DNA of 64,000 bases from Candidatus Terraquivivens tengchongensis (GCA_023268355.1 JALNJK010000003.1:62001-126000); one strand, 5' to 3'; positions 17,116 to 24,517 are shown, counted from the stretch's first letter. Notes: generated by a model not told the origin, from the sequence alone. A program made the numbers and translations.

Positions 17116-18255
17116 CTAAGTTGCGTACTTGGCTGCCCACTCCTCTAACTTCTTGAGATTTTCTAAAATTATTGATGATTTTCTCTTACTAATAATCTCT
17201 AAGAAGTCTTGCATTTCTATCACTCTGGGCTCCGTCTTTTCGGCGTTCCCTTCTTCAAAAAATTCTCTGGCGACCTTCAGCTGAACTTCCATACAAATAT
17301 CATGGATATCGGCCGCTGAATATCCTTCTGTCATAACGGCAAGTTGCCATGTATCAACAGATTGACCAAGCTTAAGGTCTTTGGTATAATAAGAAAACAA
17401 GGCTGCTCTCGCATTAAGATTTGGTAAAGGAACGTATATTCGCTTCTGAAAGCGTCTTATGAAAGGTTCATCGAGCATCCAAGGCTTGTTTGTTGCTCCT
17501 ATCACATATAGGTACTCCCTCTTGCCCTTTTCGGTTAAACTATCCATTTCTTTTAGTAGTTGATTCCTCGCCCTAGCTTCACCACCCACTTCAATATATC
17601 TAACCGATGTCAACGAATCTATTTCATCGATAAAGATTATGGCCGCACCCTGTTTTTTACATGCGGTCCTAGCCGTTGCGAAAAGCTGTGCTATATTTTT
17701 CTCAGACTCTCCTAACCATTTTGACATGACGGTTGCAGCATCCACGTAGAAGAACGCGGCGTCTATTTCGTTAGCAACGGCAGCGCCTATGAGTGTCTTA
17801 CCGCAGCCAGGGGGTCCGAACAACAGTATACCGGTAGGCCAGCCTAAGGGGAATAATTCTGGCCTCATCTTTGGGTATACTATACTTTCTCTTATTGCCC
17901 TCTTAGCCTCATCAATCCCTATTATATCCTCCCAGTTAACCCTGGGCCTGTCTTTAAGTATCCATTCAGTCCCTTCTTCAATACCAGTAGTTTTAGCATC
18001 CCCTTCGGAAATCACGACCCTTTTTGTATCCATAAGCTGAATCCTTCTCTGATATTCACGAATCTTTTCAAGATATACTGAGCGTATCGTATCGTCTTCT
18101 GTCATGAAGTAAAGTTTTGTTAGAATATCAATAGCCTCCTTGTACTTTACGTAGGCTTTTTCCCTTGCGCCTATCTTATCTAAGTAAACTGCCTCCTTAG
18201 CCTTCTCAGCCGCCATTCTTTCAAGTTCGTTAAACATCATTATGTTGAAAAACAA
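17116..18255 (-). CDS. cdvC: CdvC, Vps4-like AAA ATPase
   Basis: A 379-aa Vps4 relative. An N-terminal MIT domain (about residues 8-75, three helices: LERMAAEKAKEAVYLDK to YLEKIREYQRR) precedes a linker and one AAA domain. Walker A is GPPGCGKT at 147-154, Walker B ends IIFIDEID with D210-E211, and RRFQKRIYVPLP carries the arginine-finger region. It disassembles ESCRT-III polymers during division and should bind CdvB encoded convergently next door. An ATG six codons in (MFNELERM) is an alternative start. Convergent cdvB-cdvC, rather than a cdvABC operon, is the notable arrangement. Confidence 0.93.
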   Translation of the reverse strand: MFFNIMMFNELERMAAEKAKEAVYLDKIGAREKAYVKYKEAIDILTKLYFMTEDDTIRSVYLEKIREYQRRIQLMDTKRVVISEGDAKTTGIEEGTEWILKDRPRVNWEDIIGIDEAKRAIRESIVYPKMRPELFPLGWPTGILLFGPPGCGKTLIGAAVANEIDAAFFYVDAATVMSKWLGESEKNIAQLFATARTACKKQGAAIIFIDEIDSLTSVRYIEVGGEARARNQLLKEMDSLTEKGKREYLYVIGATNKPWMLDEPFIRRFQKRIYVPLPNLNARAALFSYYTKDLKLGQSVDTWQLAVMTEGYSAADIHDICMEVQLKVAREFFEEGNAEKTEPRVIEMQDFLEIISKRKSSIILENLKKLEEWAAKYAT

Positions 18256-18315
18256 GGCGGCTAATATAAACTACTGTAAGGGTTTTTGGAACAAATTCTG
18301 AGAATAACTCTGACG

Positions 18316-18331
18316 TATTACTGCAGTAATA
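18316..18331. promoter_or_regulatory. Perfect 16-bp palindrome between cdvC and the terpene-synthase-like operon
   Basis: TATTACTGCAGTAATA is fully self-complementary. It lies 61 bases from the cdvC start and 79 bases before the TTG start of the 461-aa gene, whose own TATA-like block (GATTTAAGG) is near 18368-18376. It has the form of a dimeric regulator site and could serve either gene. Confidence 0.5.
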
Positions 18332-18409
18332 ACGCTCAAACCGTGGTATTAAATGATGACAAAAACGATTTAAGGGCATTCGTCAATTAATCAAAAATAG
18401 GGTGACAAG

Positions 18410-19795
18410 TTGGAAAAATATGAGGTTTTGAGTCCTGAAGTGGAAACATTATCCGAGGGGCCCATAAACCCTGTGATGACAAGAAAGAACTATTGGAAAG
18501 AGGGGTTAAACTCGTTATATAAGCTGTCAGCAATTGCTATCTTAATGTTCTTAAACAAAAACGAATCCACGAAGTTTAAAAGATCTGTAAAGATGTTACG
18601 TAAAATAATAGTAACATACGAAAGAATGCTTAGAGGATTATCAGGGAGACCTTATTGCCTAGGTTATCAAGAAATTATAAACCACGGGTTCATGAAGAAA
18701 AAGCACTGGATGTATGCGGCCTACATGTCATTAATTAGTTCATTACCCCTGCTCTATAAACTATGCGAAGAAGACTACATATTGCAGGCTGCTATTGCAA
18801 AAACATCTTTCGGAGCCGGTGTAAAGTTACTTGACAATTTAAATGATTACTGTCACAGCGTAGAGGATGCAATCTACTCCTTAAGAAACTTGCTATCTGC
18901 ATATATCTCAGGACTTTACGAGCCAAAAATTAATGAGAGTAACAAGATAATTAGCATGGCAGAAAACTCGGCCTTTGATATGAGTGCGTGGATATATGAC
19001 ATACTGAATGCATTGAGGTTAAAAAATAAAATTAATATAATGTTTGATTGGTACATAAACGATGCTAAGAAGTTGATAATGGGACAAATAGAGTCTTTAA
19101 TGCATAAAAAAAGAAATGATGAAGCCCCGACCATGAAGAGCTATGTAGAAAGAATAATAGAAAAAAGCATCGGTGACGTTTGGGTAGACATCGATCTATG
19201 TTTTATGGAGTCTGCCATGAGAGATTATATGACAGATAAGTTAGTAAATTCTCTAATGTTGTTAAAATCTGGAATTTCTATGGTATTTAAGGCCACGATA
19301 CTTTACGATGATATAGTTGATATTTACGAAGATATAAAGTTCAACTCCATCAATAGTATGCTTTTACTTGGCATGGAAAGAGGTTTAATAAGGCAAGATG
19401 TTATAAAGGATGTCAATATAAAAGAACTCGTTAATTTCTTAATTTCGAGCGGGATATTAAGGGACATCGTTAAACTTGGAGACATCATGCATATTACAGG
19501 AATTGAACTCATCCAGAAAAGTATTGAGGAGGGTTTAGATGAGGTCGTTGATGAGAATGCAATAATCGATTTCTGCAACATAATGAGGCTCTTTGTTGTC
19601 AGGAAATTTTTAATAAGGGAAAAGGACGTGCCGCTAGCTTGGCATTTTATTAGATGCCCAAAAAATAATATAAAACTCTCTAAAGACTTAGAAGATGTTT
19701 GGAAAAGTTATCAAAATATCCTCGTATCTACGCCTCCTAAAACTGACTTTTATTTCTATAAACATATAAAAGCATGTAAATCAAGTATTTATTGA
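18410..19795 (+). CDS. Unrecognised 461-aa helical protein with class I terpene-synthase-like motifs
   Basis: I cannot assign a known family. The chain is almost wholly alpha-helical and soluble. An acidic motif LLDNLNDYCHS has D142-xxx-D146; a YVERIIEKSIGD element lies at about 245-256; a second acidic motif LYDDIVDIYED has D300, D301, D304 and D308. The order and spacing (acidic motif, Tyr-x3-Arg-type sensor about 100 residues on, second metal motif about 50 further) resemble class I terpene synthases (DDxxD, effector Arg, NSE/DTE). DDIVD also looks like a prenyltransferase acidic motif. This is inference from motifs. TTG start with GGTGA just upstream. It overlaps or abuts the V4R gene. 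By eye it is more A/T-rich than its flanks, suggesting transfer. Confidence 0.6.
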   Translation: MEKYEVLSPEVETLSEGPINPVMTRKNYWKEGLNSLYKLSAIAILMFLNKNESTKFKRSVKMLRKIIVTYERMLRGLSGRPYCLGYQEIINHGFMKKKHWMYAAYMSLISSLPLLYKLCEEDYILQAAIAKTSFGAGVKLLDNLNDYCHSVEDAIYSLRNLLSAYISGLYEPKINESNKIISMAENSAFDMSAWIYDILNALRLKNKINIMFDWYINDAKKLIMGQIESLMHKKRNDEAPTMKSYVERIIEKSIGDVWVDIDLCFMESAMRDYMTDKLVNSLMLLKSGISMVFKATILYDDIVDIYEDIKFNSINSMLLLGMERGLIRQDVIKDVNIKELVNFLISSGILRDIVKLGDIMHITGIELIQKSIEEGLDEVVDENAIIDFCNIMRLFVVRKFLIREKDVPLAWHFIRCPKNNIKLSKDLEDVWKSYQNILVSTPPKTDFYFYKHIKACKSSIY

Positions 19796-19800
19796 TAGAC

Positions 19801-21258
19801 ATGAAAAAATTCTTTACTGGACACGAGGTATTTGATGAAATATCTGACATACAGGTCGGAAACTCGATATTGGTGCTGGATGGTGGTTACGGTGAAGCAT
19901 TATACTTTTTAGAAAAGTTATTAAAATCAAAGGACTACATTATAATAAGACACAAAATTGAACAACAGGTTATAGGCAAACAAATTACGATTCAATTTTC
20001 AACACTTAACGAGTTGAGTATAATAGTAAACAATATAAGAAGAGAAAATAAAGAAAAGATAATTATACATGACTATCTATCAGAATTGTTGATAAATTTT
20101 GATCCAGATTCAGTACTTAAGTTATTACTTATATGGAAAACAGAGGTCCAAAAGAATGAGACTGTTGAATTTTATATATTAACAAAAGATGCTTTTGCAA
20201 TTATTGAGAAAAAACTTTTATCACTGATGGACGGTGGAATTGAAGTAGAAGTAAAGCCCCAAAAAGAAATAAAACAATTGAGTTTTACTCTGATAAAGTG
20301 TTGTAAACTCGAGTACAACCTAAAGCCGATAAAATTCATCATAAGAGATGGTGAACTTTTAATTGAATGGATGGGCGAATTCACGAATAAAATACCAAAA
20401 ATTACAGCTGAAACACTTAAAGAAAAAATCAAATTTTATGAAGATAATGTAGAAAATTTAAGAATAATAAAAGGAGAAAAGGAGTATGTTAATATATTGT
20501 CCGAAGATCTTTGGCTCCTATCTCAAATAGATGGTATGCCTCTTTTAATGGTAAAGATGGTCTATCCTGACATCTTTAATTCTTTACTGAGAAAGATAGC
20601 TGTTTGGGAAACTCTGGGTTATGTTAAATTGGTTATAGATAAGGATGGCGACCCATGGTTAAACAATGTCAAAAAATTAATGAATAAAAAGGGAATAAAT
20701 CTTAAGACCAAGGTTGCATTAAATCTTCCATCAAAATTCTTCCATACTGTGCAAGGCATATCAAGTTTACCAAAAGTTCCCGCTAAAGTTTACATGATGG
20801 AAAAAAGAAGCATGTTCGAATTTATTAAACATATAACAGCAGGTAGCAAAGAAGAACACGATGTGATGTTTGAAAATCTTTTGAATTTAGAAGAGAAGTT
20901 CCACGAATTCATCAGCAGAAAAAAGGCCCTGGAAGATATAGTTGTTCAGAAAGAAAATCCGTTAAATTCTCTTGAACCAAAATACATCCCGAAGATTATA
21001 ATGCTAACGATTTATTACGGTTATGGATTAAAATCTGATGTTAAGTTTCTGAATAATGAAAAGATTAAGGTGACCATTCCAGACTGCTATATATGTGAAA
21101 ATATGTCGTCAAGTTTGCCAATATGTACAGCAATTACAGGTGCGATAAAGGGTGCCCTGTCTGTAGTATTTAAGAGACCAGTTAGTGGAAAGGAGATAAA
21201 ATGCAAAGCTATTGGAAACGATGTGTGCGAGTTTGAATTTAGTTTTTTAAATCCCTAG
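19801..21258 (+). CDS. V4R-domain protein with a degenerate RecA/KaiC-like N-terminus
   Basis: About 485 aa. The last roughly 90 residues are a V4R (4-vinyl reductase) domain, a small-molecule/hydrocarbon-binding fold: a Cys-rich strand DCYICENMSSSLPICT, the helix TGAIKGALSVVF and the closing C-K-A-x-G-N-D-x-C-E-F-E motif. The N-terminal 150 residues have the strand order of a KaiC/RadA ATPase, but where a Walker A belongs they read LVLDGGYGEALYF, so ATP binding is unlikely. The middle (LSEDLWLLSQIDGMPLLMVK) looks like a winged helix. The ATG at 19801 is used; a TTG at 19792 would overlap the upstream stop by 4 bases. Probably a ligand sensor for the upstream helical protein. The 3' end overlaps the convergent HAD gene by 12 bases. 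Confidence 0.68.
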   Translation: MKKFFTGHEVFDEISDIQVGNSILVLDGGYGEALYFLEKLLKSKDYIIIRHKIEQQVIGKQITIQFSTLNELSIIVNNIRRENKEKIIIHDYLSELLINFDPDSVLKLLLIWKTEVQKNETVEFYILTKDAFAIIEKKLLSLMDGGIEVEVKPQKEIKQLSFTLIKCCKLEYNLKPIKFIIRDGELLIEWMGEFTNKIPKITAETLKEKIKFYEDNVENLRIIKGEKEYVNILSEDLWLLSQIDGMPLLMVKMVYPDIFNSLLRKIAVWETLGYVKLVIDKDGDPWLNNVKKLMNKKGINLKTKVALNLPSKFFHTVQGISSLPKVPAKVYMMEKRSMFEFIKHITAGSKEEHDVMFENLLNLEEKFHEFISRKKALEDIVVQKENPLNSLEPKYIPKIIMLTIYYGYGLKSDVKFLNNEKIKVTIPDCYICENMSSSLPICTAITGAIKGALSVVFKRPVSGKEIKCKAIGNDVCEFEFSFLNP

Positions 21259-21972
21259 TACACTTAAAATATCCAGTAAATTTCTTGAATTAATTATGAC
21301 ATCGGCGTACTTCTTGATGTGTCTTTTATGGAGATCTATCTTAATCTTTAACCGAAGTTTATCAATAAAATTCATATTTAGTTTATTTAACTCACGTTCA
21401 AGACATTCAGAATTAAAAAGTATGCTGTACCCCACGGTTTTAAAGAGCGAGATATTCGAATCATCGTCTCCAACGGCAGCACATTGGAATAAAGGTATTC
21501 TATAATTGGAGGCGATTTCAGATAATATCTTGCCTTTATTTTCCATATCAACTATTGGGAATTCTATGCCAGCAAACCTTCCATCTTTTATTAATATGCC
21601 CGTTCCAACACAAAAGTCTAACTTAAGCAACTCCTTTAATATATCTAGGAAATATTGCGATGCACCGATACTTATTACGCCCACAATTATTCCAGAATCC
21701 TTCAATAGCTTGATCGTCTCCCTCGCCCCTTTCATTATAGGAATTTGTAGCATGAGCTCTCTCGCTATGGGTTCCTCAAGTCCAAGGAAGATCTTTAATA
21801 ACTCAGCCATGGCCTCATCAAAATTCTTTTTACCGTCTATCACTTCTGCGTAAATCTTCCTAACCTTTGACCCGAATCCAAGCTTATCGGCAATAAATAT
21901 TGATACATAACCGTCAACTAGAACACCATCACAGTCAAACACGACAAGTTTAGGCACGTTTTTTCTTGACAT
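21247..21972 (-). CDS. HAD-superfamily phosphatase (SerB-like)
   Basis: A 241-aa HAD hydrolase of the phosphoserine-phosphatase subgroup. Motif I is VVFDCDGVLVDGY with the nucleophile Asp and acid/base Asp. Motif II is VISIGASQYF (Ser). Motif III/IV is AAVGDDDSNISLF with the metal-binding Asp pair. The helical cap lies between about residues 20 and 80. The natural substrate could be phosphoserine or another small phosphate ester. It converges on the V4R gene with a 12-base overlap. HAD phosphatases act on prenyl diphosphate products in some terpene pathways, so a link to that locus is possible but unproven. A GTG at 21984 is an alternative start. Confidence 0.82.
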   Translation of the reverse strand: MSRKNVPKLVVFDCDGVLVDGYVSIFIADKLGFGSKVRKIYAEVIDGKKNFDEAMAELLKIFLGLEEPIARELMLQIPIMKGARETIKLLKDSGIIVGVISIGASQYFLDILKELLKLDFCVGTGILIKDGRFAGIEFPIVDMENKGKILSEIASNYRIPLFQCAAVGDDDSNISLFKTVGYSILFNSECLERELNKLNMNFIDKLRLKIKIDLHKRHIKKYADVIINSRNLLDILSVLGI

Positions 21973-22178
21973 GGGTATCCACACCTACACATATAGGCGA
22001 CATTCGTCGTTATTTTTAATATAATATAGGACTAATTAACCATTAGAACTAACAGCAAAGCTTCACAAAATACCTAATAAAGCATTATGAACATAAACGA
22101 ACCAACTGCTTCTTTACTAAACCATTCCCCTAATCACCAGTTTACTTTTCCGAGATTTTTATGTCTCTTTAGTATAAA

Positions 22179-22253
22179 TGGGGCCGCTGGGATTCGAACC
22201 CAGGACCTCCTGGGCCCAAGCCAGGTGTCATAACCATGCTAGACTACGGCCCC
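22179..22253 (-). tRNA. tRNA-Pro(UGG)
   Basis: A compact 75-base tRNA with no intron. Acceptor GGGGCCG/CGGCCCC with discriminator A, D-stem GTC/GAC, anticodon arm CCTGG-CTTGGGC-CCAGG giving UGG, and T-arm CTGGG-TTCGAAT-CCCAG. Its body is nearly the same as tRNA-Pro(GGG) at 4.2 kb, which carries an intron, so the comparison fixes the extra bases there. A TATA-like TTAATAAAG lies about 25-30 bases upstream on its strand. CCA is not encoded. Confidence 0.95.
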
Positions 22254-22357
22254 AAGGTCTTATTCGTAAAGGCTTTATTAATCCTTTTACACGATAGCCC
22301 TTTGAAATATGTGCTTTTATGCCCAAATATTTGTAACGAATTTAACGTTATTTTACA

Positions 22358-22381
22358 CCAAAATAATGAACGCTATTTTGG
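22358..22381. promoter_or_regulatory. Inverted repeat upstream of the AbrB-like gene
   Basis: CCAAAATA and TATTTTGG are perfect 8-bp arms with an 8-base spacer, 48 bases before the GTG start at 22430 and just upstream of a TATA-like TTAAATAC at about 22401-22408. The position fits an operator, possibly for autoregulation by the AbrB-like product. Confidence 0.42.
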
Positions 22382-22429
22382 GAAAATATTATACTAAAGG
22401 TTAAATACCGTCTTTGCTAAAAATTTTAT

Positions 22430-22654
22430 GTGACTCTTACAAGCATTACGAAAATTCAAAGGAAGCCAGCCTATGATAAAAGGACCGGGAAAAAGTACGA
22501 ATATCATGTGATAGCAATACCTAGAGCTATTTCGGAGGATAGTCAGTACCCTTTCAAGGTTGGTGAAAAGGTAAAGATCAGCATAGAACCCAAGGAGAAA
22601 AAAATCATAATAGTCAAATTTAAAGAACTAACTACCAAGAAGAAAAAAGGTTAA
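22430..22654 (+). CDS. SpoVT/AbrB-like small basic protein
   Basis: A 74-aa basic protein. The core YEYHVIAIPRAISEDSQYPF then KVGEKVKISIEPKEKKIIIV follows the swapped-hairpin pattern of SpoVT/AbrB domains (x-V-x-I-P-x-x-I ... x-G-x-x-V-x-I), ending in a Lys-rich tail. AbrB-like proteins are DNA-binding regulators or antitoxins; no toxin gene is adjacent, as the neighbours are tRNA-Pro and tRNA-Ile. The start is GTG, with a TATA-like block about 25 bases upstream, consistent with a leaderless transcript; an overlapping ATG at 22428 meets a stop at once. Confidence 0.6.
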   Translation: MTLTSITKIQRKPAYDKRTGKKYEYHVIAIPRAISEDSQYPFKVGEKVKISIEPKEKKIIIVKFKELTTKKKKG

Positions 22655-22674
22655 TACTTGTTAACTAGGGATGA

Positions 22675-22769
22675 TGGGACCGGTGGGATTCGAACCCACG
22701 ACCTTTCGGTTATCAGCTTCGTTGCCGTTTTACGGCTCGAACGCTCTAACCATGCTGAGCTACGGTCCC
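22675..22769 (-). tRNA. tRNA-Ile(GAU) with a non-canonical intron
   Basis: Read leftward: acceptor GGGACCG/CGGTCCC with discriminator A, D-arm GCTC-AGCATGGTTA-GAGC, T-arm GTGGG-TTCGAAT-CCCAC. The anticodon arm can be completed as TTCGG-CTGATAA-CCGAA (anticodon GAU) only by removing about 20 bases after TTCG. The removed part folds as GCCGT-AAA-ACGGC, so it is an intron inside the 5' strand of the anticodon stem (about 30/31), not the standard 37/38. The mature length is then 75. A TTAAAAAT block lies about 35 bases upstream on its strand. Confidence 0.92.
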
Positions 22770-22940
22770 CTAGTATTGTTTCACTCAATTGCTAATTTTT
22801 AAGTTTTCAGACTCGTCAGCTAAACTATGTTTCCATAAGGCTTATAAATCGTGTAAGCAAAACGCTGATTACATGGCTATAATGTGTTTAAAGCTACAAA
22901 AATTTCGTCGTTGTAATGAACTAAATTAGGTGCGTAGTAT

Positions 22941-23573
22941 ATGCGGTTGCTAAAAGTTAGTAGAGAAGCGATAAGACTTGCCTCTGTAATAATCAAAGAT
23001 GGCGGTCTTGTGGTATACCCTACCGACACGGTATATGGTTTAGGATGTAACCCGTTTGATGATGCAGCAGTTTCTAGGATTTTCTCCTTAAAAGGACGTA
23101 AAGACATCCCAGTTCCGATATTAGGCGATTCTATAGAAAGTCTTGAGAAGGTAGCGGAGTTTGATGACGTCGCTTATGAATTTTGTTCTGCATTTTGGCC
23201 AGGAGCATTGTCAGTAGTCCTACCGAAGAAGTTGTCGCTCGAAAAGGTAACCTGTGGAAGTCCAACGGTTGCTGTAAGGGTTCCGGCAAGCCAAGTAGCG
23301 ATAGAGCTTGCAAGACTTTCAGGAGGTCTAATTGTTGGAACTAGCGCAAATATTAGCGGAATGTCACCAGCTTGTGATACCTCAGAACTGGATAAACATA
23401 TAGCAGAAGGTGTCGAGATAGTGTTGGACGGAGGAAAGTGTCTACATTGTATAGCTTCAACGGTTGTAAAAATAGAGGGAGGTATAGTAAAAGTGCTAAG
23501 GGAGGGTGCCATATCTTTAAATGCAATAAAGGATAGAATTGTAATGGCAAGACTCAACGTAAAACTTATGTGA
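22941..23573 (+). CDS. L-threonylcarbamoyladenylate synthase (Sua5/YrdC domain)
   Basis: A 210-aa YrdC-domain protein that makes threonylcarbamoyl-AMP from threonine, bicarbonate and ATP, the first step of tRNA t6A37 synthesis. Marks are GGLVVYPTDTVYGLGCNPFD (about 18-37), FSLKGRKDIPVPIL, the substrate pocket AVRVPASQVAIELA and GTSANISGMSPA (about 134-145). The C-terminal extension is short, so this is YrdC-like rather than full Sua5. It converges with the KEOPS subunit gene cgi121, which acts in the second step of the same pathway, end to end with no gap. Confidence 0.93.
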   Translation: MRLLKVSREAIRLASVIIKDGGLVVYPTDTVYGLGCNPFDDAAVSRIFSLKGRKDIPVPILGDSIESLEKVAEFDDVAYEFCSAFWPGALSVVLPKKLSLEKVTCGSPTVAVRVPASQVAIELARLSGGLIVGTSANISGMSPACDTSELDKHIAEGVEIVLDGGKCLHCIASTVVKIEGGIVKVLREGAISLNAIKDRIVMARLNVKLM

Positions 23574-24152
23574 TCATCTGGATATGAGTGAGATTGCAAT
23601 TTTCTCTATTAAAAAAAGCTCAAGGGCCTTGAATTCACTATCGGCTTGAATGAGCTTCAAGGCCTGCTCAGGTACATCATAAATTTTTGACAATTCATTA
23701 AGTATATAAGTGCTCCGGTTATCAACAAATGGTATCAATTTACAACCCAATAATGCCTCAAGCCGTGATTTTGCCATCTCGAGACTTTCCACACTCTTTG
23801 ATACGATGCAGACACCAATCCTTTCAGTCTCATAAGATATGCCTACAAGCTCTATCGCCCTGCTTATTTGATCTTGGGCTGATAACCTAACAAGAAATTC
23901 TACCTCAAGTCGTTTGGCAATGTTCATTTTAGATTCCCATGCTATTATCGCTGCAGTAACTGCAGCGGTTACATAAAGAGCAGATATTACTCTATCAGCG
24001 TTGAAAAACTGACAAATAGATGGTCTTAACAATTCGTAAACCTCATTTAATTTTTCTAGAAGTGTTCTCAAGTTCTGCCTTTCTATCTTGGTTTCGTAGA
24101 CTCCGACAAGTAAATCAGATGTAGCCATAAAGTGGCTCAAACTAGCCACCAT
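23574..24152 (-). CDS. cgi121: KEOPS complex subunit Cgi121
   Basis: A 192-aa protein of the Cgi121/TPRKB family, the KEOPS subunit that binds the tRNA 3' end and Bud32 during t6A37 formation. It shows the typical helical middle FFNADRVISALYVTAAVTAAIIAW and the strand/helix region VEFLVRLSAQDQISRAIELVGI (first 20 residues of it shown by FLVRLSAQDQISRAIELVGI), then IGVCIVSKS. The first gene of the pathway (YrdC type) ends where this one ends. The 5' end overlaps the MoaD-like gene by 11 bases; an ATG at 24128 (MATSDLL) is an alternative start. Confidence 0.82.
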   Translation of the reverse strand: MVASLSHFMATSDLLVGVYETKIERQNLRTLLEKLNEVYELLRPSICQFFNADRVISALYVTAAVTAAIIAWESKMNIAKRLEVEFLVRLSAQDQISRAIELVGISYETERIGVCIVSKSVESLEMAKSRLEALLGCKLIPFVDNRSTYILNELSKIYDVPEQALKLIQADSEFKALELFLIEKIAISLISR

Positions 24153-24408
24153 GTATTATAGGTATTATGGTTAGCACATCCCCATCTAGGACTATCGTCT
24201 TTACATCCTTATTGAGCGAGCGAATGTCTGAACCATTAAGGAGTAGGAGGAAGCCCGGCCTAAGCTTTCCATCTTCCAGCAAAATATCTTTTAATTCTTT
24301 GGGAAGTATTTTTAGTACCTCCAAGAGCGGCACATTACCCTCTATCTTAAGCTCGAGCACATCTTTACCAACAACAGACTTCAGATGTCCTATCAACTCC
24401 ACCTTCAT
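24142..24408 (-). CDS. MoaD/ThiS-like ubiquitin-fold sulfur carrier
   Basis: An 88-aa beta-grasp protein ending in HGG, the C-terminal di-glycine that is adenylated and thiocarboxylated by an E1-like enzyme. The order MKVELIGHLKSVVGK, PLLEVLKILPKELKDIL, GFLLLLNGSDIRSL, TIVLDGDVLTIIPIIHGG matches MoaD/SAMP proteins. It may supply sulfur for molybdopterin or tRNA thiolation, or act as an archaeal protein modifier; context does not decide. Its 3' end overlaps cgi121, suggesting one transcript. Confidence 0.87.
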   Translation of the reverse strand: MKVELIGHLKSVVGKDVLELKIEGNVPLLEVLKILPKELKDILLEDGKLRPGFLLLLNGSDIRSLNKDVKTIVLDGDVLTIIPIIHGG

Positions 24409-24437
24409 CGGAACTACACCGCTATAAGTGTTGGATT

Positions 24438-24496
24438 TCAGTGAGGCGTATGCTCTTCATAGAGCTTGCGCTCTCGGTGCAGGTCAGCCTCATCAC
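24438..24496 (-). ncRNA. Candidate C/D box small RNA (2'-O-methylation guide)
   Basis: Read leftward the 59-base stretch has box C GTGATGA, a 12-base guide (GGCTGACCTGCA), D'-like CCGA, a hairpin GAGC-GCAA-GCTC with a GNRA loop, C'-like ATGAAGA, a second 12-base guide (GCATACGCCTCA) and box D CTGA. Flanks GTGT and ACAC can pair loosely. Equal 12-base spacers between C and D' and between C' and D are the hallmark of archaeal C/D sRNAs; D' and C' each have one mismatch. It lies between rps17e and the MoaD-like gene on their strand, so it may be processed from that transcript. Targets were not identified. Confidence 0.7.
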
Positions 24497-24517
24497 ACAC
24501 TAAAAACTATACAGGTC

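Noticed and set aside
16327-18255. A cdvA gene in the division cluster
   Set aside because: No frame near cdvB or cdvC resembles CdvA; the neighbours are glmS and the unrelated helical protein.
18410-19795. UbiA-type membrane prenyltransferase, suggested by NDYCHSVED (NDxxDxxxD-like)
   Set aside because: The protein lacks the eight or nine membrane helices of UbiA, and the middle Asp is His; the soluble helical reading fits better.
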